Shown here: in pieces, positions 52,910 to 62,574 of the stretch
Numbering within the stretch: position 1 is the first letter of the stretch
Layout: each line of letters starts with the position of its first letter
DNA from: Clostridia bacterium
Lineage (GTDB): Bacteria; Bacillota; Clostridia; Christensenellales; CAG-138
DNA: 64,000 nt
Direction of reading: 5' to 3'
Assembly (NCBI GenBank): GCA_017547885.1
Contig: JAFYOP010000006.1
Coordinates: forward strand, 99,065 to 163,064
Position numbers and translations under genes: made by a program
Notes under the pieces: model-generated
Seen by the model: only the letters and a program-made list of their open reading frames with translations
What the model was told of the DNA's origin: nothing
Database searches by the model: none

Positions 52910-55006
52910 TTATTTCTTTGCGTCGGGAAGCAGTTCCTTGCGGGTCAGGTCGATCTTGCCGTCGGGCTTGATGGCAATTACGCGAACAAGTATCTCGTCG
53001 CCGATCTGAACCTCGTCTTCAACCTTCTCTACCCTGTAATTGGCAAGGCGGCTGATGTGTACCAGACCCTTCTTGCCGGGCTTGAGCTCTACCTGTGCGC
53101 CGATGGGCAGAATGTTTACTACCTTGCCCAGGAATACGCCGCCGACCTCAATGTCACGGCAGATATCGTCTATCATGCGCTTTGCGGCAGCGGCAGCCTC
53201 TGCATCGGGAGAGGCAATGAATACGCGGCCGTCATCCTCCAGGTCGATCTTAACGCCAGTAGCAGCAATGATGCCGTTGATGGTCTTGCCGCCGGAACCG
53301 ATAACCTCGCGGATCTTATCGGGATGGATGCTGAACTGCATGATGCGGGGAGCATAGGGAGACATTTCCTCACGGGGAGCTGCAATGGTCTCAGCCATCT
53401 TGTCCAGTATGAACAGACGGCCCCTGCGTGCCTGCTCCAGAGCACGGGTGAGGATCTCCTCGTTGATACCCTTGATCTTTATATCCATCTGGATGGCAGT
53501 AATGCCTTCCTTGGTGCCGGCTACCTTAAAGTCCATATCGCCCAGGAAGTCTTCAAGACCCTGAATGTCGGTAAGAACAGCGATATTGCCGGTGGAATCG
53601 TCCTTGATGAGGCCCATGGCTACGCCTGCAACGGGCTTCTTGAGGGGTACGCCTGCGTCCATGAGGGCCAGAGTGCTGGCGCAGATGGAAGCCTGAGAGG
53701 TGGAGCCGTTGGAGCTTACGACCTCGGATACCAGGCGCATTGCATAGGGGAACTCGCTCTCATCGGGCAGCATGGGAACCAGAGCGCGCTCTGCCAGTGC
53801 ACCGTGACCGATCTCACGGCGGCCGGGGCTGCCGACCCTGCGTACTTCACCTACGCTGTAGGGGGGCATATTGTACTGATGCATGTATCTCTTGAAGGTA
53901 ACTTCATCAATGCCGTCAAGGTCCTGACCCTCGGAAAGGGGAGCCAGAGTAGCGATGGTCATTACCTGGGTCTGACCGCGGGTAAATACGCCGCTGCCGT
54001 GTACGCGGGGCAGAATGCCTACCTCGCTCCAGATGGGACGGATCTCATCCTGAGCACGGCCGTCGGGGCGGATCTTGCGGTTGATTATCTTATCCCTGAC
54101 GATCTCCTTGGTCAGGTTGTAGAGTATCATGTCGATATCGGAGGCGGAGTCAGGATATTCCTCGGCAAAGTGCTCGATAACCTCAGCCTTGACCTGCTCG
54201 CTGCGCTCCTCGCGCACCTTGCGCTCAAAGGTATCCAGCTGCCACTCTACCTTCTCGCGGGAGTATTCACGAACCTTCTCGGTAAACTCCTCGTCGGGCT
54301 TGTAGATGTTTACTTCCATCTTGGGCTTGCCGCACTCGGCAGCAATGCTCTCGATGAATGCAACGATCTTCTTTATCTCTTCATGTGCCAGCAGTATAGC
54401 GTCCAGCATTTCCTTTTCGGTCAGTTCGTTTGCGCCTGCCTCTACCATCATAACGGCATCCTTGGTGCCTGCTACGGTCAGGTTCAGGCGGCTTTCAGCG
54501 CGCTGCTGCTGATCGGGGTTGATGATGTATTCGTCGCCTACCATGCCAACTGCCACTGCGCCGATGGGGCCCATAAAGGGGGCATCGCTCAGAGCCAGAG
54601 CGGCGGATGCGCCTACCATACCCAGGATCTCAGGCTGTACATCGGGATCGCAGGAAAGAACGGTTGCGATTACCTGAATGTCATTGTAGAAGCCCTTGGG
54701 GAACAGAGGGCGAAGAGGACGGTCGATAAGACGGCTGGACAGGATAGCCTTCTCGGAAGGACGGCCTTCGCGCTTGATGTAACCGCCGGGGATCTTGCCT
54801 ACGGCGTACATCTTTTCTTCAAACTCGATGGACAGGGGGAGGAAATCCACGCCGTCGCGGGGTGCCTTGGCTACGGTTGCGTTAACCATAACAACAGCAT
54901 CGCCCACGCGAACGAACGCGCTTCCGCCGGCCTGCTCACAGTACTTGCCGGTTTCGATGGTCAGGGTCTTGCCTGCCAGCTCCATTGAATAAACTTTTCC
55001 CTGCAT
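52910..55006 (-). CDS. pnp: Polyribonucleotide nucleotidyltransferase (PNPase)
   Basis: A 698-residue exoribonuclease that degrades RNA with phosphate from the 3' end. It has two RNase PH domains (about residues 10-220 and 310-540) joined by a helical domain, then KH (about 550-610, with IGSGGKTINGI) and S1 (about 620-690, VGGVFLGKVVNI). The catalytic region has FTRGQTQVM and a later DSTGNIAVL. The ATG at 55006 is chosen because AAGGAG lies seven bases upstream; the ATG two codons earlier is too close to it. Confidence 0.99.
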   Translation of the reverse strand: MQGKVYSMELAGKTLTIETGKYCEQAGGSAFVRVGDAVVMVNATVAKAPRDGVDFLPLSIEFEEKMYAVGKIPGGYIKREGRPSEKAILSSRLIDRPLRPLFPKGFYNDIQVIATVLSCDPDVQPEILGMVGASAALALSDAPFMGPIGAVAVGMVGDEYIINPDQQQRAESRLNLTVAGTKDAVMMVEAGANELTEKEMLDAILLAHEEIKKIVAFIESIAAECGKPKMEVNIYKPDEEFTEKVREYSREKVEWQLDTFERKVREERSEQVKAEVIEHFAEEYPDSASDIDMILYNLTKEIVRDKIINRKIRPDGRAQDEIRPIWSEVGILPRVHGSGVFTRGQTQVMTIATLAPLSEGQDLDGIDEVTFKRYMHQYNMPPYSVGEVRRVGSPGRREIGHGALAERALVPMLPDESEFPYAMRLVSEVVSSNGSTSQASICASTLALMDAGVPLKKPVAGVAMGLIKDDSTGNIAVLTDIQGLEDFLGDMDFKVAGTKEGITAIQMDIKIKGINEEILTRALEQARRGRLFILDKMAETIAAPREEMSPYAPRIMQFSIHPDKIREVIGSGGKTINGIIAATGVKIDLEDDGRVFIASPDAEAAAAAKRMIDDICRDIEVGGVFLGKVVNILPIGAQVELKPGKKGLVHISRLANYRVEKVEDEVQIGDEILVRVIAIKPDGKIDLTRKELLPDAKK

Positions 55007-55046
55007 ATTCATGCTCCTTCTTTATCTTTTCATTATAAACCAATTT

Positions 55047-55075
55047 ATTATACATTATTTATCTGAGAAAAGCAA
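55047..55075 (-). promoter_or_regulatory. pnp promoter
   Basis: On the minus strand TTGCTT, 17 bases, TATAAT about 40 bases before pnp. A second TATAAT lies closer to the gene without a matching -35. Confidence 0.7.
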
Positions 55076-55097
55076 ACAAAAACAGGGCAAAAACACT

Positions 55098-55128
55098 AAA
55101 AAATCCCCCGATTTTTCGGGGGATTTTT
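55098..55128 (-). terminator. Terminator of the TAXI-TRAP operon
   Basis: AAAAATCCCCCGA and TCGGGGGATTTTT pair around TTTT, with T runs on both strands, directly after the permease gene stop. Confidence 0.93.
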
Positions 55129-55146
55129 GCTTTATTGATATTTGTT

Positions 55147-57351
55147 TTAGGCGATGGCGTTTGCGGCGTTGTATCTGCGCTTCTGAATGACGTAAATAAC
55201 CGCTACGATAACAAAGCCAATAACGTCTGATACGGTACCGGGAATTATCATGCCCATGCCTCCACCGATGAGCAGCAGGCGCTCATACCACTTGCAGTGA
55301 TCCTGTACAAACCCTGCAAGGCCGCCAGACAGTGCATACATACCAAGGAGAGCGGTAATTACATTCTGGATGATGGCAAACACAGTAGTGTCGATCATCA
55401 GCATAGCGGGATTCAGCACGAAGATATAAGGCACGATAAATGCACCTATGGCTATCCTCGTGGCATTTACACCCGTCTTAAACGCATCGCCCTTTGCTAT
55501 TGCGGAGCCCGCCATTGCAGCCAGCGCAACAGGAGGAGTAATGTCTGCAACAATACCAAAGTAGAATACAAACAGGTGTGCGCTCATTACGATTGCCATG
55601 GTAGGCTCAGTTGCAGGGATACCCTGCATGCCGCATACCATGGAAATGATGGCGGGAGCGCAAATGGTAGAGGTGATCAGGTAGTTTGCCGTGGTAGGTA
55701 CACCCATGCCGAGAACTATGGAAGACAGCATAGTGAAGAACAGCAGCAGGTAAATATTGTTGCCGGCTATTCTTGCAAGGCCGGTGGCAAACTTAAGGCC
55801 CAGACCTGTGAGGGTAACGGTACCTACTATCATGCCGGCCATAGCGCAGGCAATGGCAACGGTAAGTACGCTGCGGGAGCCGCTCTTAAGGGCATCCACT
55901 ATTTCGTAGGGATCAAAGCCCAGTGCACCCTCGATCCACTTATATGCGGAAGGAGCATCCTTTATCTTGAGGCCGCGAATAATGCAGATCACAAACCATA
56001 TGCCGATAGCAATAAGTGCATAGTGTGTAAAATGCATATTCATGTTCATTCCAACTATCATTGCGCCCACGGGGATTACTGCCAGCCAGTTGATACTGCA
56101 GGCAATAAGAGAAGTAACGATAGCGCCAAGGGCTGCATAAGTAGGGGTCACCTTTACAGACAGCATGTAGATCATGAATACCAAAGGCAGCAGCAGATGA
56201 CCGCGCTCTTTCATTACCTGACCGATCTTGGGTATATCTTCATCAGCCATACCCTTGAGGCCGATTTTGCGTGCTTCATGGTGTACGCTGATAAGTATGC
56301 CGGAGAAGTAAAGTATTGCGGGAATTATTGCGGACTTAACAACCTCTGCATAAGTAAAGCCGGTGCTTTCCGCCATAAGGAACGCAGCTGCGCCCATGAT
56401 GGGAGGCATTATCTGACCGCCGGTGGATGCGGCTGCTTCAACAGCGCCTGCAAACTCAGGCCTGTAACCAAGCTTTTTCATGGCAGGAATGGTGAAGGAA
56501 CCGGTACTTACGGTGTTGGCAACAGAAGAACCGGATACAGTGCCCTGCAGAGCGGAAGAGATTACCGCTACCTTTGCAGGGCCGCCTATCTTCTTTCCTG
56601 CAATTGCATTTGCAAGGTCTATAAACAGCTTGCCTACGCCGGTCTTCTCAAGGAATGCGCCAAAGAGAATAAACAGGAAAATGAAGGTGGAAGATACGCC
56701 AAGGGGAGTGCCAAACACACCGCTGAGGGTGAAGTACATGTGGTTTACCACCTGGCGTACGCTGTATCCCCTGTGGCCAAAGGAGCCGGGGATAAGATTT
56801 CCGAAAAGGGCATACAGCAGGAAGCAGCATACGATGATAAGTATGGGCAAGCCAACAACGCGGCGGCAGGCCTCAAACAGCAACAATATGCCCACTACAC
56901 CGATAATGATATCGAAGGTGGTGTAATTGCCTACGGCCTTGATAATGTATTCGTAATTGAAGGGGATATACAGTATGGCAGCAGCAGCAAGAACAGCCAG
57001 TACATAGTCATACCATTCTATCTTGTCCTTGCGCATATGCTTGCCTGCAGGATACAGCAGGAAAACAAGGGACAGCGCAAAAGCCAGATGTATGGAACGC
57101 AGCATCTGGGCGGGAATAGTCCAAATGCTGGTATAGATCTGGAACAATGCAAATGCAATAAGTATAGCACCGATTACCAGTGAAAGTACCTTGGGCAGCT
57201 TATTGCGATAGGCAGACTCTCTGTCATACTCCTCCAGAACGGCAGCCGCCTCCAGCGCCGCAATTTCGTCTTCGCTCATGCCCGTGGTGTCCACGTTGAG
57301 CTTAATCTCGTACTTTTTTGCCGGTTTTTCTTTTTTCTTGAAAATGCTCAT
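55147..57351 (-). CDS. TRAP transporter fused permease, TAXI type
   Basis: A 734-residue permease with about 18 hydrophobic segments. It is the fused form in which the small and large TRAP membrane subunits are one chain, as in TAXI-type systems. Family blocks are FILFGAFLEKTGVGKLFIDLA, SALQGTVSGSSVANTVSTGS, AAASTGGQIMPPIMGAAAF and GMGVPTTANYLI. It imports an organic acid with sodium or proton, with the substrate supplied by the lipoprotein encoded upstream. The N-terminus is a cytoplasmic lysine-rich stretch. Confidence 0.96.
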   Translation of the reverse strand: MSIFKKKEKPAKKYEIKLNVDTTGMSEDEIAALEAAAVLEEYDRESAYRNKLPKVLSLVIGAILIAFALFQIYTSIWTIPAQMLRSIHLAFALSLVFLLYPAGKHMRKDKIEWYDYVLAVLAAAAILYIPFNYEYIIKAVGNYTTFDIIIGVVGILLLFEACRRVVGLPILIIVCCFLLYALFGNLIPGSFGHRGYSVRQVVNHMYFTLSGVFGTPLGVSSTFIFLFILFGAFLEKTGVGKLFIDLANAIAGKKIGGPAKVAVISSALQGTVSGSSVANTVSTGSFTIPAMKKLGYRPEFAGAVEAAASTGGQIMPPIMGAAAFLMAESTGFTYAEVVKSAIIPAILYFSGILISVHHEARKIGLKGMADEDIPKIGQVMKERGHLLLPLVFMIYMLSVKVTPTYAALGAIVTSLIACSINWLAVIPVGAMIVGMNMNMHFTHYALIAIGIWFVICIIRGLKIKDAPSAYKWIEGALGFDPYEIVDALKSGSRSVLTVAIACAMAGMIVGTVTLTGLGLKFATGLARIAGNNIYLLLFFTMLSSIVLGMGVPTTANYLITSTICAPAIISMVCGMQGIPATEPTMAIVMSAHLFVFYFGIVADITPPVALAAMAGSAIAKGDAFKTGVNATRIAIGAFIVPYIFVLNPAMLMIDTTVFAIIQNVITALLGMYALSGGLAGFVQDHCKWYERLLLIGGGMGMIIPGTVSDVIGFVIVAVIYVIQKRRYNAANAIA

Positions 57352-57371
57352 TATGATTTCTCCGGTAGTGT

Positions 57372-57914
57372 TTATTTGCGATCAATATTATGGATAAATG
57401 CGGAAACAATGTTTACTTTTTCAACGCTGAGCTTTACAAATGCAACACCCTGCGCCTCATCCCTCAGGCTTATTTCCTCATCCCTGTACAGCAGATGATG
57501 ATCCGGCACCTCCTGCAGCATTATGGGGATAAAGTTATCCTCCTGAACCTGGTCTATGCCGGTGATGAGAAAACCTTCCTCAGTATTGTGCATTTCGGTG
57601 CCTATGCCATCAGCTATAACAGGCATGCCTGCGCCGAAGGAAGTAAAGAGACTGGTACGGGTGATAAGCTGCTTACCCGTCCACTCTATCTCGTCTGTAA
57701 CGTAAGACATATTGACCGAATGGGTAAAGCGAAGCCCGAAGCGCTCTCCCGCCTCTATTGGCAGCGCCAGCATAAGCTTTCCGCTGTCATATCCCCTGAG
57801 GGTAAGCCGTGTGCATATTGGCGTTAAGGAAATTAACGCCAATATAACAATTATCAGGGGAGCAAGGAACTTGCTCCCCTGTTTTGTATTTGCTTTTTTC
57901 CTATCAGGGCTCAT
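57372..57914 (-). CDS. DUF1850 protein
   Basis: A 180-residue protein with one N-terminal membrane segment (about residues 17-37) and a small beta-rich outer domain (RFGLRFTHSVNMSYVTDEIEW) that is the DUF1850 signature. These proteins usually accompany TAXI-TRAP genes and have no known activity. It lies between the binding protein and permease genes and is co-transcribed with them. Confidence 0.9.
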   Translation of the reverse strand: MSPDRKKANTKQGSKFLAPLIIVILALISLTPICTRLTLRGYDSGKLMLALPIEAGERFGLRFTHSVNMSYVTDEIEWTGKQLITRTSLFTSFGAGMPVIADGIGTEMHNTEEGFLITGIDQVQEDNFIPIMLQEVPDHHLLYRDEEISLRDEAQGVAFVKLSVEKVNIVSAFIHNIDRK

Positions 57915-57929
57915 TCAGCACAAGGCCAA

Positions 57930-58883
57930 TTACATGAGGCCCTTCTCGGTGAAGTACTTTACAGCACCGGGATGATACTCTACGGTCACGCCGTCAAATG
58001 CGCTGTCCAGAGTTACATCGTTGCCGCGGGCATGGCCGGCGATAAGAGCATCCTGATTCTCAAAGATGGTCTTGGTGATGTTGTATACTACTTCCTCATC
58101 CAGATCCTTGGTGCAGGCCAGAATAGCCATCATTGCTACGCTGTCGGCAGCGGCTACGCCGTATACATCCTCACCGATGGTGGTCTTTGCATAGAAGGGA
58201 TAGGAAGCGATCAGGTTATCGGCAACCTCGCCGTCGATGGGAACTACAACGATGTCGGTGTAGTTGGCCAGCTCGGTGATGGCGCTGTTGGGCAGAGCGG
58301 AGGTTGCGAATGCGGCGTCAACGGTGCCGTTCTGCATAGCAGTGGAAGCCTCGGAGAAGCTCAGATACTGTACGTCGAAATCGTCGTAGCTGAGGCCTGC
58401 AGCAGCGAGAACCTGCTGAGCGTTAACTTCGGAACCGGAACCCTGGTCACCTACGCATACCTTCTTGCCCTTCAGGTCGGCAATGGTGGTGATGCCGCTG
58501 GCCTTGGTGGCTACCAGCTGTACAGCTTCGGGATAGAGGGAGGCAACAGCGCAGAGGCTTTCCATTGCACCATCCTCGGCCATGGTCTCGGTGCCGGTTA
58601 CGGCATACTGGAGAACGTCGTTCTGCAGAATAGCAAGGTCAGCTTCCTTGTTGTTGAGGGAGCGGGCGTTTGCTGCGGATGCACCGGAAGTGGTGGCGGT
58701 TACTTCTACGTTGTCGATCTTCTCGGTCAGTACGTTTGCGATAACGCCGCCGAAAGCATAATAGGTACCTGCGTCGCCGCCGGTAACCATTACCAGACGA
58801 TGTACGTCAGACGCTGCGCCGGAACATGCGGCAAAGGACAGAGCCATGGTCAGAACCATCAGGATAGCGATAAGCTTCTTCAT
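57930..58883 (-). CDS. TAXI family TRAP solute-binding lipoprotein
   Basis: A 317-residue lipoprotein. The signal ends in a lipobox (LSFAAC, lipidated Cys about residue 20). The TAXI fold shows TGGDAGTYYAFGGVIA after the signal, KGKKVCVGDQGSGSEVNAQQVL, DVQYLSFSEASTAMQNGTVDAAF and a late HPGAVKYFTEKGL. It binds the substrate outside the membrane and delivers it to the permease. Related proteins bind glutamate or other carboxylates; the ligand here is unknown. It is the first gene of the operon, with CGGAGG before the ATG. Confidence 0.96.
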   Translation of the reverse strand: MKKLIAILMVLTMALSFAACSGAASDVHRLVMVTGGDAGTYYAFGGVIANVLTEKIDNVEVTATTSGASAANARSLNNKEADLAILQNDVLQYAVTGTETMAEDGAMESLCAVASLYPEAVQLVATKASGITTIADLKGKKVCVGDQGSGSEVNAQQVLAAAGLSYDDFDVQYLSFSEASTAMQNGTVDAAFATSALPNSAITELANYTDIVVVPIDGEVADNLIASYPFYAKTTIGEDVYGVAAADSVAMMAILACTKDLDEEVVYNITKTIFENQDALIAGHARGNDVTLDSAFDGVTVEYHPGAVKYFTEKGLM

Positions 58884-58944
58884 TGATTGTTTCCTCCGAA
58901 ATATTATAATTGATTTGCATACTCATGTTCTTGTATCCGTGTAT

Positions 58945-58973
58945 ACAATAGCATATTGCCCTGGTTATTTCAA
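58945..58973 (-). promoter_or_regulatory. Promoter of the TAXI-TRAP operon
   Basis: On the minus strand TTGAAA, 17 bases, TATTGT with a TGC extension before the -10, about 60 bases before the lipoprotein gene. Confidence 0.6.
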
Positions 58974-59092
58974 GAGTATTTTCAAAAAATCACATATTTT
59001 TTTATGCTGTTTTTGTTATTTATGTATCAATTTAACAGGTATTTGCGCAAACATTATCCCCTGCCCTTATTTCGTCACGGGGCGGTTTATGT

Positions 59093-59098
59093 TACAAT
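59093..59098 (+). promoter_or_regulatory. Extended -10 for the TetM-like gene, probably leaderless
   Basis: TGTTACAAT ends seven bases before the ATG at 59105, so transcription would begin at or next to the start codon. No ribosome binding site precedes that ATG. No -35 box is clear at 17 bases. Confidence 0.5.
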
Positions 59099-59104
59099 TC
59101 AAAT

Positions 59105-61705
59105 ATGGATAATATTACTGCAAAATCAAATCCCATTACCATAGGTATGCTGGCTCATGTGGACGCCGGCAAAACCACCCTGTCCGAAGGGCTGCTGTTT
59201 TCTGCAGGTGCGCTTCGAAACATGGGCAGAGTAGACCACCAGACAGCATTTTTGGATACCCACGGCCTTGAAAAAGAGCGAGGCATAACCATTTTCTCCA
59301 AGCAGGCCGTAATGGAGCTTGGGGATTTTTCCGTTACCCTGCTGGATACTCCCGGGCATGTGGACTTTTCCACCGAAACAGAGCGCACACTTCAGGTATT
59401 GGATTATGCCATTCTGGTAATAAGCGGAGGAGTTCAGGCACACACCCGTACCCTGTGGCAGCTCCTTGAGCGCCACGGCGTTCCCGTATTCATATTCGTA
59501 AACAAAACCGACCTTCCCGGCCCGGATAAGCGGGAGATACTTTCCTCCCTTCGCGAGCAGCTTTACGACGGATGCGTGGATTTTACAGAGGACAAAGCCC
59601 TGTATGAATCCGCCGCCATGTGCTCGGAAGAGCTTATGGAGGCCTATCTCTCACATGGACAGCTTACTGCGGATCAGCTTGCCCGGGGAATACTTTCCCG
59701 CGAAATAATCCCGGTATACTTTGGTTCTGCCCTTAAAATGGAAGGAGTCCGTGAATTTGTTCAAGGACTTTGCACCTATCTTAGGGCACGCAGCTATCCT
59801 TCAGCCTTTGGCGCAAAGGTATTCAAAGTTACCCACGACGGCGGCAACCGCCTCACATGGATGAAGATAACCGGCGGCAGGCTATGCGTAAAGGATCAGC
59901 TGACCAACCGTACCGCCACCACCTCCGGCGATGCCCTGTGGGAAGAAAAAGCCGACCAGATACGCATATACTCGGGAGCTAAGTTCACCCCTGTGCAGTG
60001 CGTCGAGGCAGGAACAGTCTGCGCCGTATGCGGCCTCAGCCGCACATACCCCGGTCAGGGTCTTGGCTTTGAACTGGATGACAATCCTCCCGTGCTTGAG
60101 CCGGTATTGTCCTACAGGCTGCTGTTCCCCGAAGGAACCAATCTGCCTGAAGCCTATCAAAAGCTTAAAAAGCTTCAGGAGGAGGACCCCCAGCTTCACC
60201 TTGTATGGGATGAACATCACAGGGAAATACAGGCCCGCCTTATGGGCGAGGTTCAGCGGGAAGTATTGCAGTCCATTATAAAAGAGCGTTTCTCTCTGGA
60301 TGTAAGCTTTGGCTCCGGAACCATACTGTACAAAGAGACAATCGCTGCCCCTGTTGAAGGTATAGGCCATTACGAGCCGCTGAAGCATTTTGCTCATGTT
60401 CAGCTGCTGCTGGAGCCCTTGCCCCCGGGCAGCGGACTGATATTTGACACAGCCTGCAGCGAGGATGTGCTGGACAGAAACTGGCAGCGGCTGATACTTA
60501 CTCACCTGCAGGAAAAGCAGCACCGCGGCGTGCTCACCTGCTCTCCCATAACCGATATGCGCATAACCCTGCTGGGCGGCAAGGCACACCTGAAGCACAC
60601 AGAGGGCGGTGACTTCCGTCAGGCCACATACCGGGCCGTGCGGCAGGGGCTTATGCAGGCAGAATCCATACTGCTGGAACCCTATTACGATTTCCGCCTT
60701 GAGCTGCCCGCCGATAACATTGGCCGCGCCATCACGGATATACGCCGCATGTGCGGAGACACAGACTCCCCCTCCACCTGCGGCGACTTTGCCCTGCTCA
60801 CAGGCAGTGCCCCCGTGTCCGCCATGGGTGACTATGCCCGGGAGGTTGCCTCGTATACCAGAGGCCTTGGCAGGCTTGCCCTTACCCCCGGCGGATACCG
60901 CCCCTGTCACGATGCCGAGGATGTTATCGCACGCCTTGGCTACGACCCAGAGGCAGATACCGAGAATTCCCCCGACTCGGTATTCTGCAGCCACGGCGCA
61001 GGCTTTGTGGTAAAGTGGAATGAGCTTGTCCCTCACCTTGTCAGGCAGGAAGCAGAAGAGCCCCGCCCCGCCCCCCGAAGGACCCCGGACACAGACGCAG
61101 AGCTTATGGCCATATACGAGCGCACATACGGCCCGGTAAAGGATCGCACTTTCCTGCTGAGGCGCAAGCCGGAGCAGATAGCCGACACCACCGCCATGCT
61201 CAAGGCAATGGATCCGGAGGAAAGCTACCTGCTGGTGGACGGCTACAATATCATCTTCGCATGGGATGACCTACGGGCCATGGCAAGAGAAAGCATCTCC
61301 CTTGCAAGGGAGACCCTCGTACGGCTGCTGGTAAACTATCAGGGCTATAAAAAGTGCAACCTCATACTGGTATTCGACGCCTACAAGGTAAGCGGCGGCG
61401 AGGAAAAGGTTGAGAAAAACGGCGGCATATACATCGTATACACCAAGGAGGCGGAAATCGCCGACGTATACATTGAACGGGTCACAACAGAGCTTAAAAA
61501 AGTCACCGGCCTTGTGCGGGTGGCCACGTCGGACGGCCTTGAGCAGCTCATCGTGCTGGGCCGCGGCGCGCTGCGTGTGCCCGCCCGCGCCTTCCGGGAG
61601 GAAGTGGACAGAGCCTGCGGTGAGCTAAATGAGCTTATGCGCTCCATGCGCCAACAAAACAAGGGGACGTATACCATATGGCAGACGCTGAAAGACAACA
61701 GCTGA
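59105..61705 (+). CDS. TetM-like translational GTPase fused to a YacP/Rae1-type NYN RNase
   Basis: An 866-residue fusion. Residues 1 to about 650 are an EF-G/TetM-type GTPase: P-loop AHVDAGKTTL at 17-26, switch 1 RGITIFSKQ, DTPGH, NKTD and domains II-V. A tail with SVFCSHGAGFVVKW is peculiar to this branch. After a proline-rich linker, residues about 708-850 form a NYN domain beginning LLVDGYNIIFAW, with NLILVFDAYK and ATSDGLEQL, as in YacP/Rae1, a ribosome-associated mRNA endonuclease of Bacillus. True tetracycline-resistance proteins lack this domain, so the likely job is to enter stalled ribosomes and cut mRNA. It overlaps ylmH by 28 bases. Confidence 0.92.
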   Translation: MDNITAKSNPITIGMLAHVDAGKTTLSEGLLFSAGALRNMGRVDHQTAFLDTHGLEKERGITIFSKQAVMELGDFSVTLLDTPGHVDFSTETERTLQVLDYAILVISGGVQAHTRTLWQLLERHGVPVFIFVNKTDLPGPDKREILSSLREQLYDGCVDFTEDKALYESAAMCSEELMEAYLSHGQLTADQLARGILSREIIPVYFGSALKMEGVREFVQGLCTYLRARSYPSAFGAKVFKVTHDGGNRLTWMKITGGRLCVKDQLTNRTATTSGDALWEEKADQIRIYSGAKFTPVQCVEAGTVCAVCGLSRTYPGQGLGFELDDNPPVLEPVLSYRLLFPEGTNLPEAYQKLKKLQEEDPQLHLVWDEHHREIQARLMGEVQREVLQSIIKERFSLDVSFGSGTILYKETIAAPVEGIGHYEPLKHFAHVQLLLEPLPPGSGLIFDTACSEDVLDRNWQRLILTHLQEKQHRGVLTCSPITDMRITLLGGKAHLKHTEGGDFRQATYRAVRQGLMQAESILLEPYYDFRLELPADNIGRAITDIRRMCGDTDSPSTCGDFALLTGSAPVSAMGDYAREVASYTRGLGRLALTPGGYRPCHDAEDVIARLGYDPEADTENSPDSVFCSHGAGFVVKWNELVPHLVRQEAEEPRPAPRRTPDTDAELMAIYERTYGPVKDRTFLLRRKPEQIADTTAMLKAMDPEESYLLVDGYNIIFAWDDLRAMARESISLARETLVRLLVNYQGYKKCNLILVFDAYKVSGGEEKVEKNGGIYIVYTKEAEIADVYIERVTTELKKVTGLVRVATSDGLEQLIVLGRGALRVPARAFREEVDRACGELNELMRSMRQQNKGTYTIWQTLKDNS

Positions 61706-62424
61706 TAAACCGCTTTGAAGAGCTTGCAACCAGAGCAGACAGGCAGGGCTTTTGGACAGATACCGAATTCCTAACCCTTGCGGAGCAGGATACCCTCTGC
61801 TCCCTGAGGCTTGCTGTGCCATATGCCCTCCACGCAGGCTATCCTGATGGAGAGCGCAAGGTTGCTGCCTTTGGCAGTGAAGAGCTTTTCGGCTGTGAAT
61901 ACACCAGCCCCATAGTGTGCGTAAAGATATCCCCCGCGTCGCAAAAGTTCGCGGATCAGCTTACCCACAGGGACTTCCTCGGTGCCCTCATGTGCCTTGG
62001 GGTACGGCGTGAGGTAATGGGAGATATACTCATCAGCGATAACATCGGCTATCTTTTCTGCCTTGATTCCATTGCGCCATACATAATAGACACCCTTGCA
62101 GAGGTAAAGCGCACAACGGTGCGCTGCAGCATCTCAGAGCCCCCCACCGCATTGCTGGGGCCGCCTCCCATCACCTCTGTGGTGATAGCCTCGGAACGGC
62201 TGGACGCCATAATTTCCGCGGTGTATCAGCTGTCACGCAGCGGCGGCAAGGAGCTGATACAACAGGGCCGTGTGTTCATCAACAGCCGCCTTGTGCAGAG
62301 CGCCGCCGCCTCCCTTTCTGCCGGGGCGCTGATATCCGTGCGGGGCAAGGGCAGGTTTGTTTACGAAGGCATTGAGCGGGAAACCAAGAAGGGCAAGCTG
62401 AGGGTTAAAGTAAGGGTATACTGA
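61678..62424 (+). CDS. ylmH: YlmH family S4-domain RNA-binding protein
   Basis: A 248-residue protein. The N-terminal two thirds match YlmH: LAVPYALHAGYPDGERKVAAF, HRDFLGALMCLGVRREVMGDI and VKRTTVRCSI. The C-terminal S4 domain (about 178-245) has ERLDAIISAVYQLSRS and GRVFINSR. YlmH acts in ribosome-associated quality control in Bacillus, where it can stand in for RqcP. AAGGGGA precedes the start, which lies inside the end of the GTPase-NYN gene. Usually ylmH sits with sepF and divIVA; here it has moved to a ribosome-rescue-type partner. Confidence 0.95.
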   Translation: MADAERQQLINRFEELATRADRQGFWTDTEFLTLAEQDTLCSLRLAVPYALHAGYPDGERKVAAFGSEELFGCEYTSPIVCVKISPASQKFADQLTHRDFLGALMCLGVRREVMGDILISDNIGYLFCLDSIAPYIIDTLAEVKRTTVRCSISEPPTALLGPPPITSVVIASERLDAIISAVYQLSRSGGKELIQQGRVFINSRLVQSAAASLSAGALISVRGKGRFVYEGIERETKKGKLRVKVRVY

Positions 62425-62527
62425 TTATCTAATCCCGCCCGCCACCCTTTTGGTGTAGCTTTTCCTGCGGAAAAGCCGAATCAGCGTTATCCGCAGCGCC
62501 CCATATTTCACCTACAACAGCACGCAA

Positions 62528-62554
62528 AAAGGACGGGAAGTTTTCCCGTCCTTT
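62528..62554. terminator. Bidirectional terminator between ylmH and the beta-helix gene
   Basis: AAAGGACGGGAA and TTCCCGTCCTTT pair perfectly over 12 bp around GTT, with A and T runs on the two sides. Confidence 0.92.
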
Positions 62555-62574
62555 GTTATGTTTGCCTTTAAAGT

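Noticed and set aside
53057..54988. 643-codon open frame antisense to pnp
   Set aside because: Shadow of pnp codon usage; composition is unlike a normal protein and pnp is certain.
55297..57183. 628-codon open frame antisense to the TRAP permease
   Set aside because: Shadow frame with very high Cys, His and Tyr content and no family signature.
59105..61705. Acquired tetracycline resistance gene
   Set aside because: The NYN fusion, the branch-specific tail and the chromosomal base composition point to a housekeeping rescue factor; resistance is not supported by the sequence alone.
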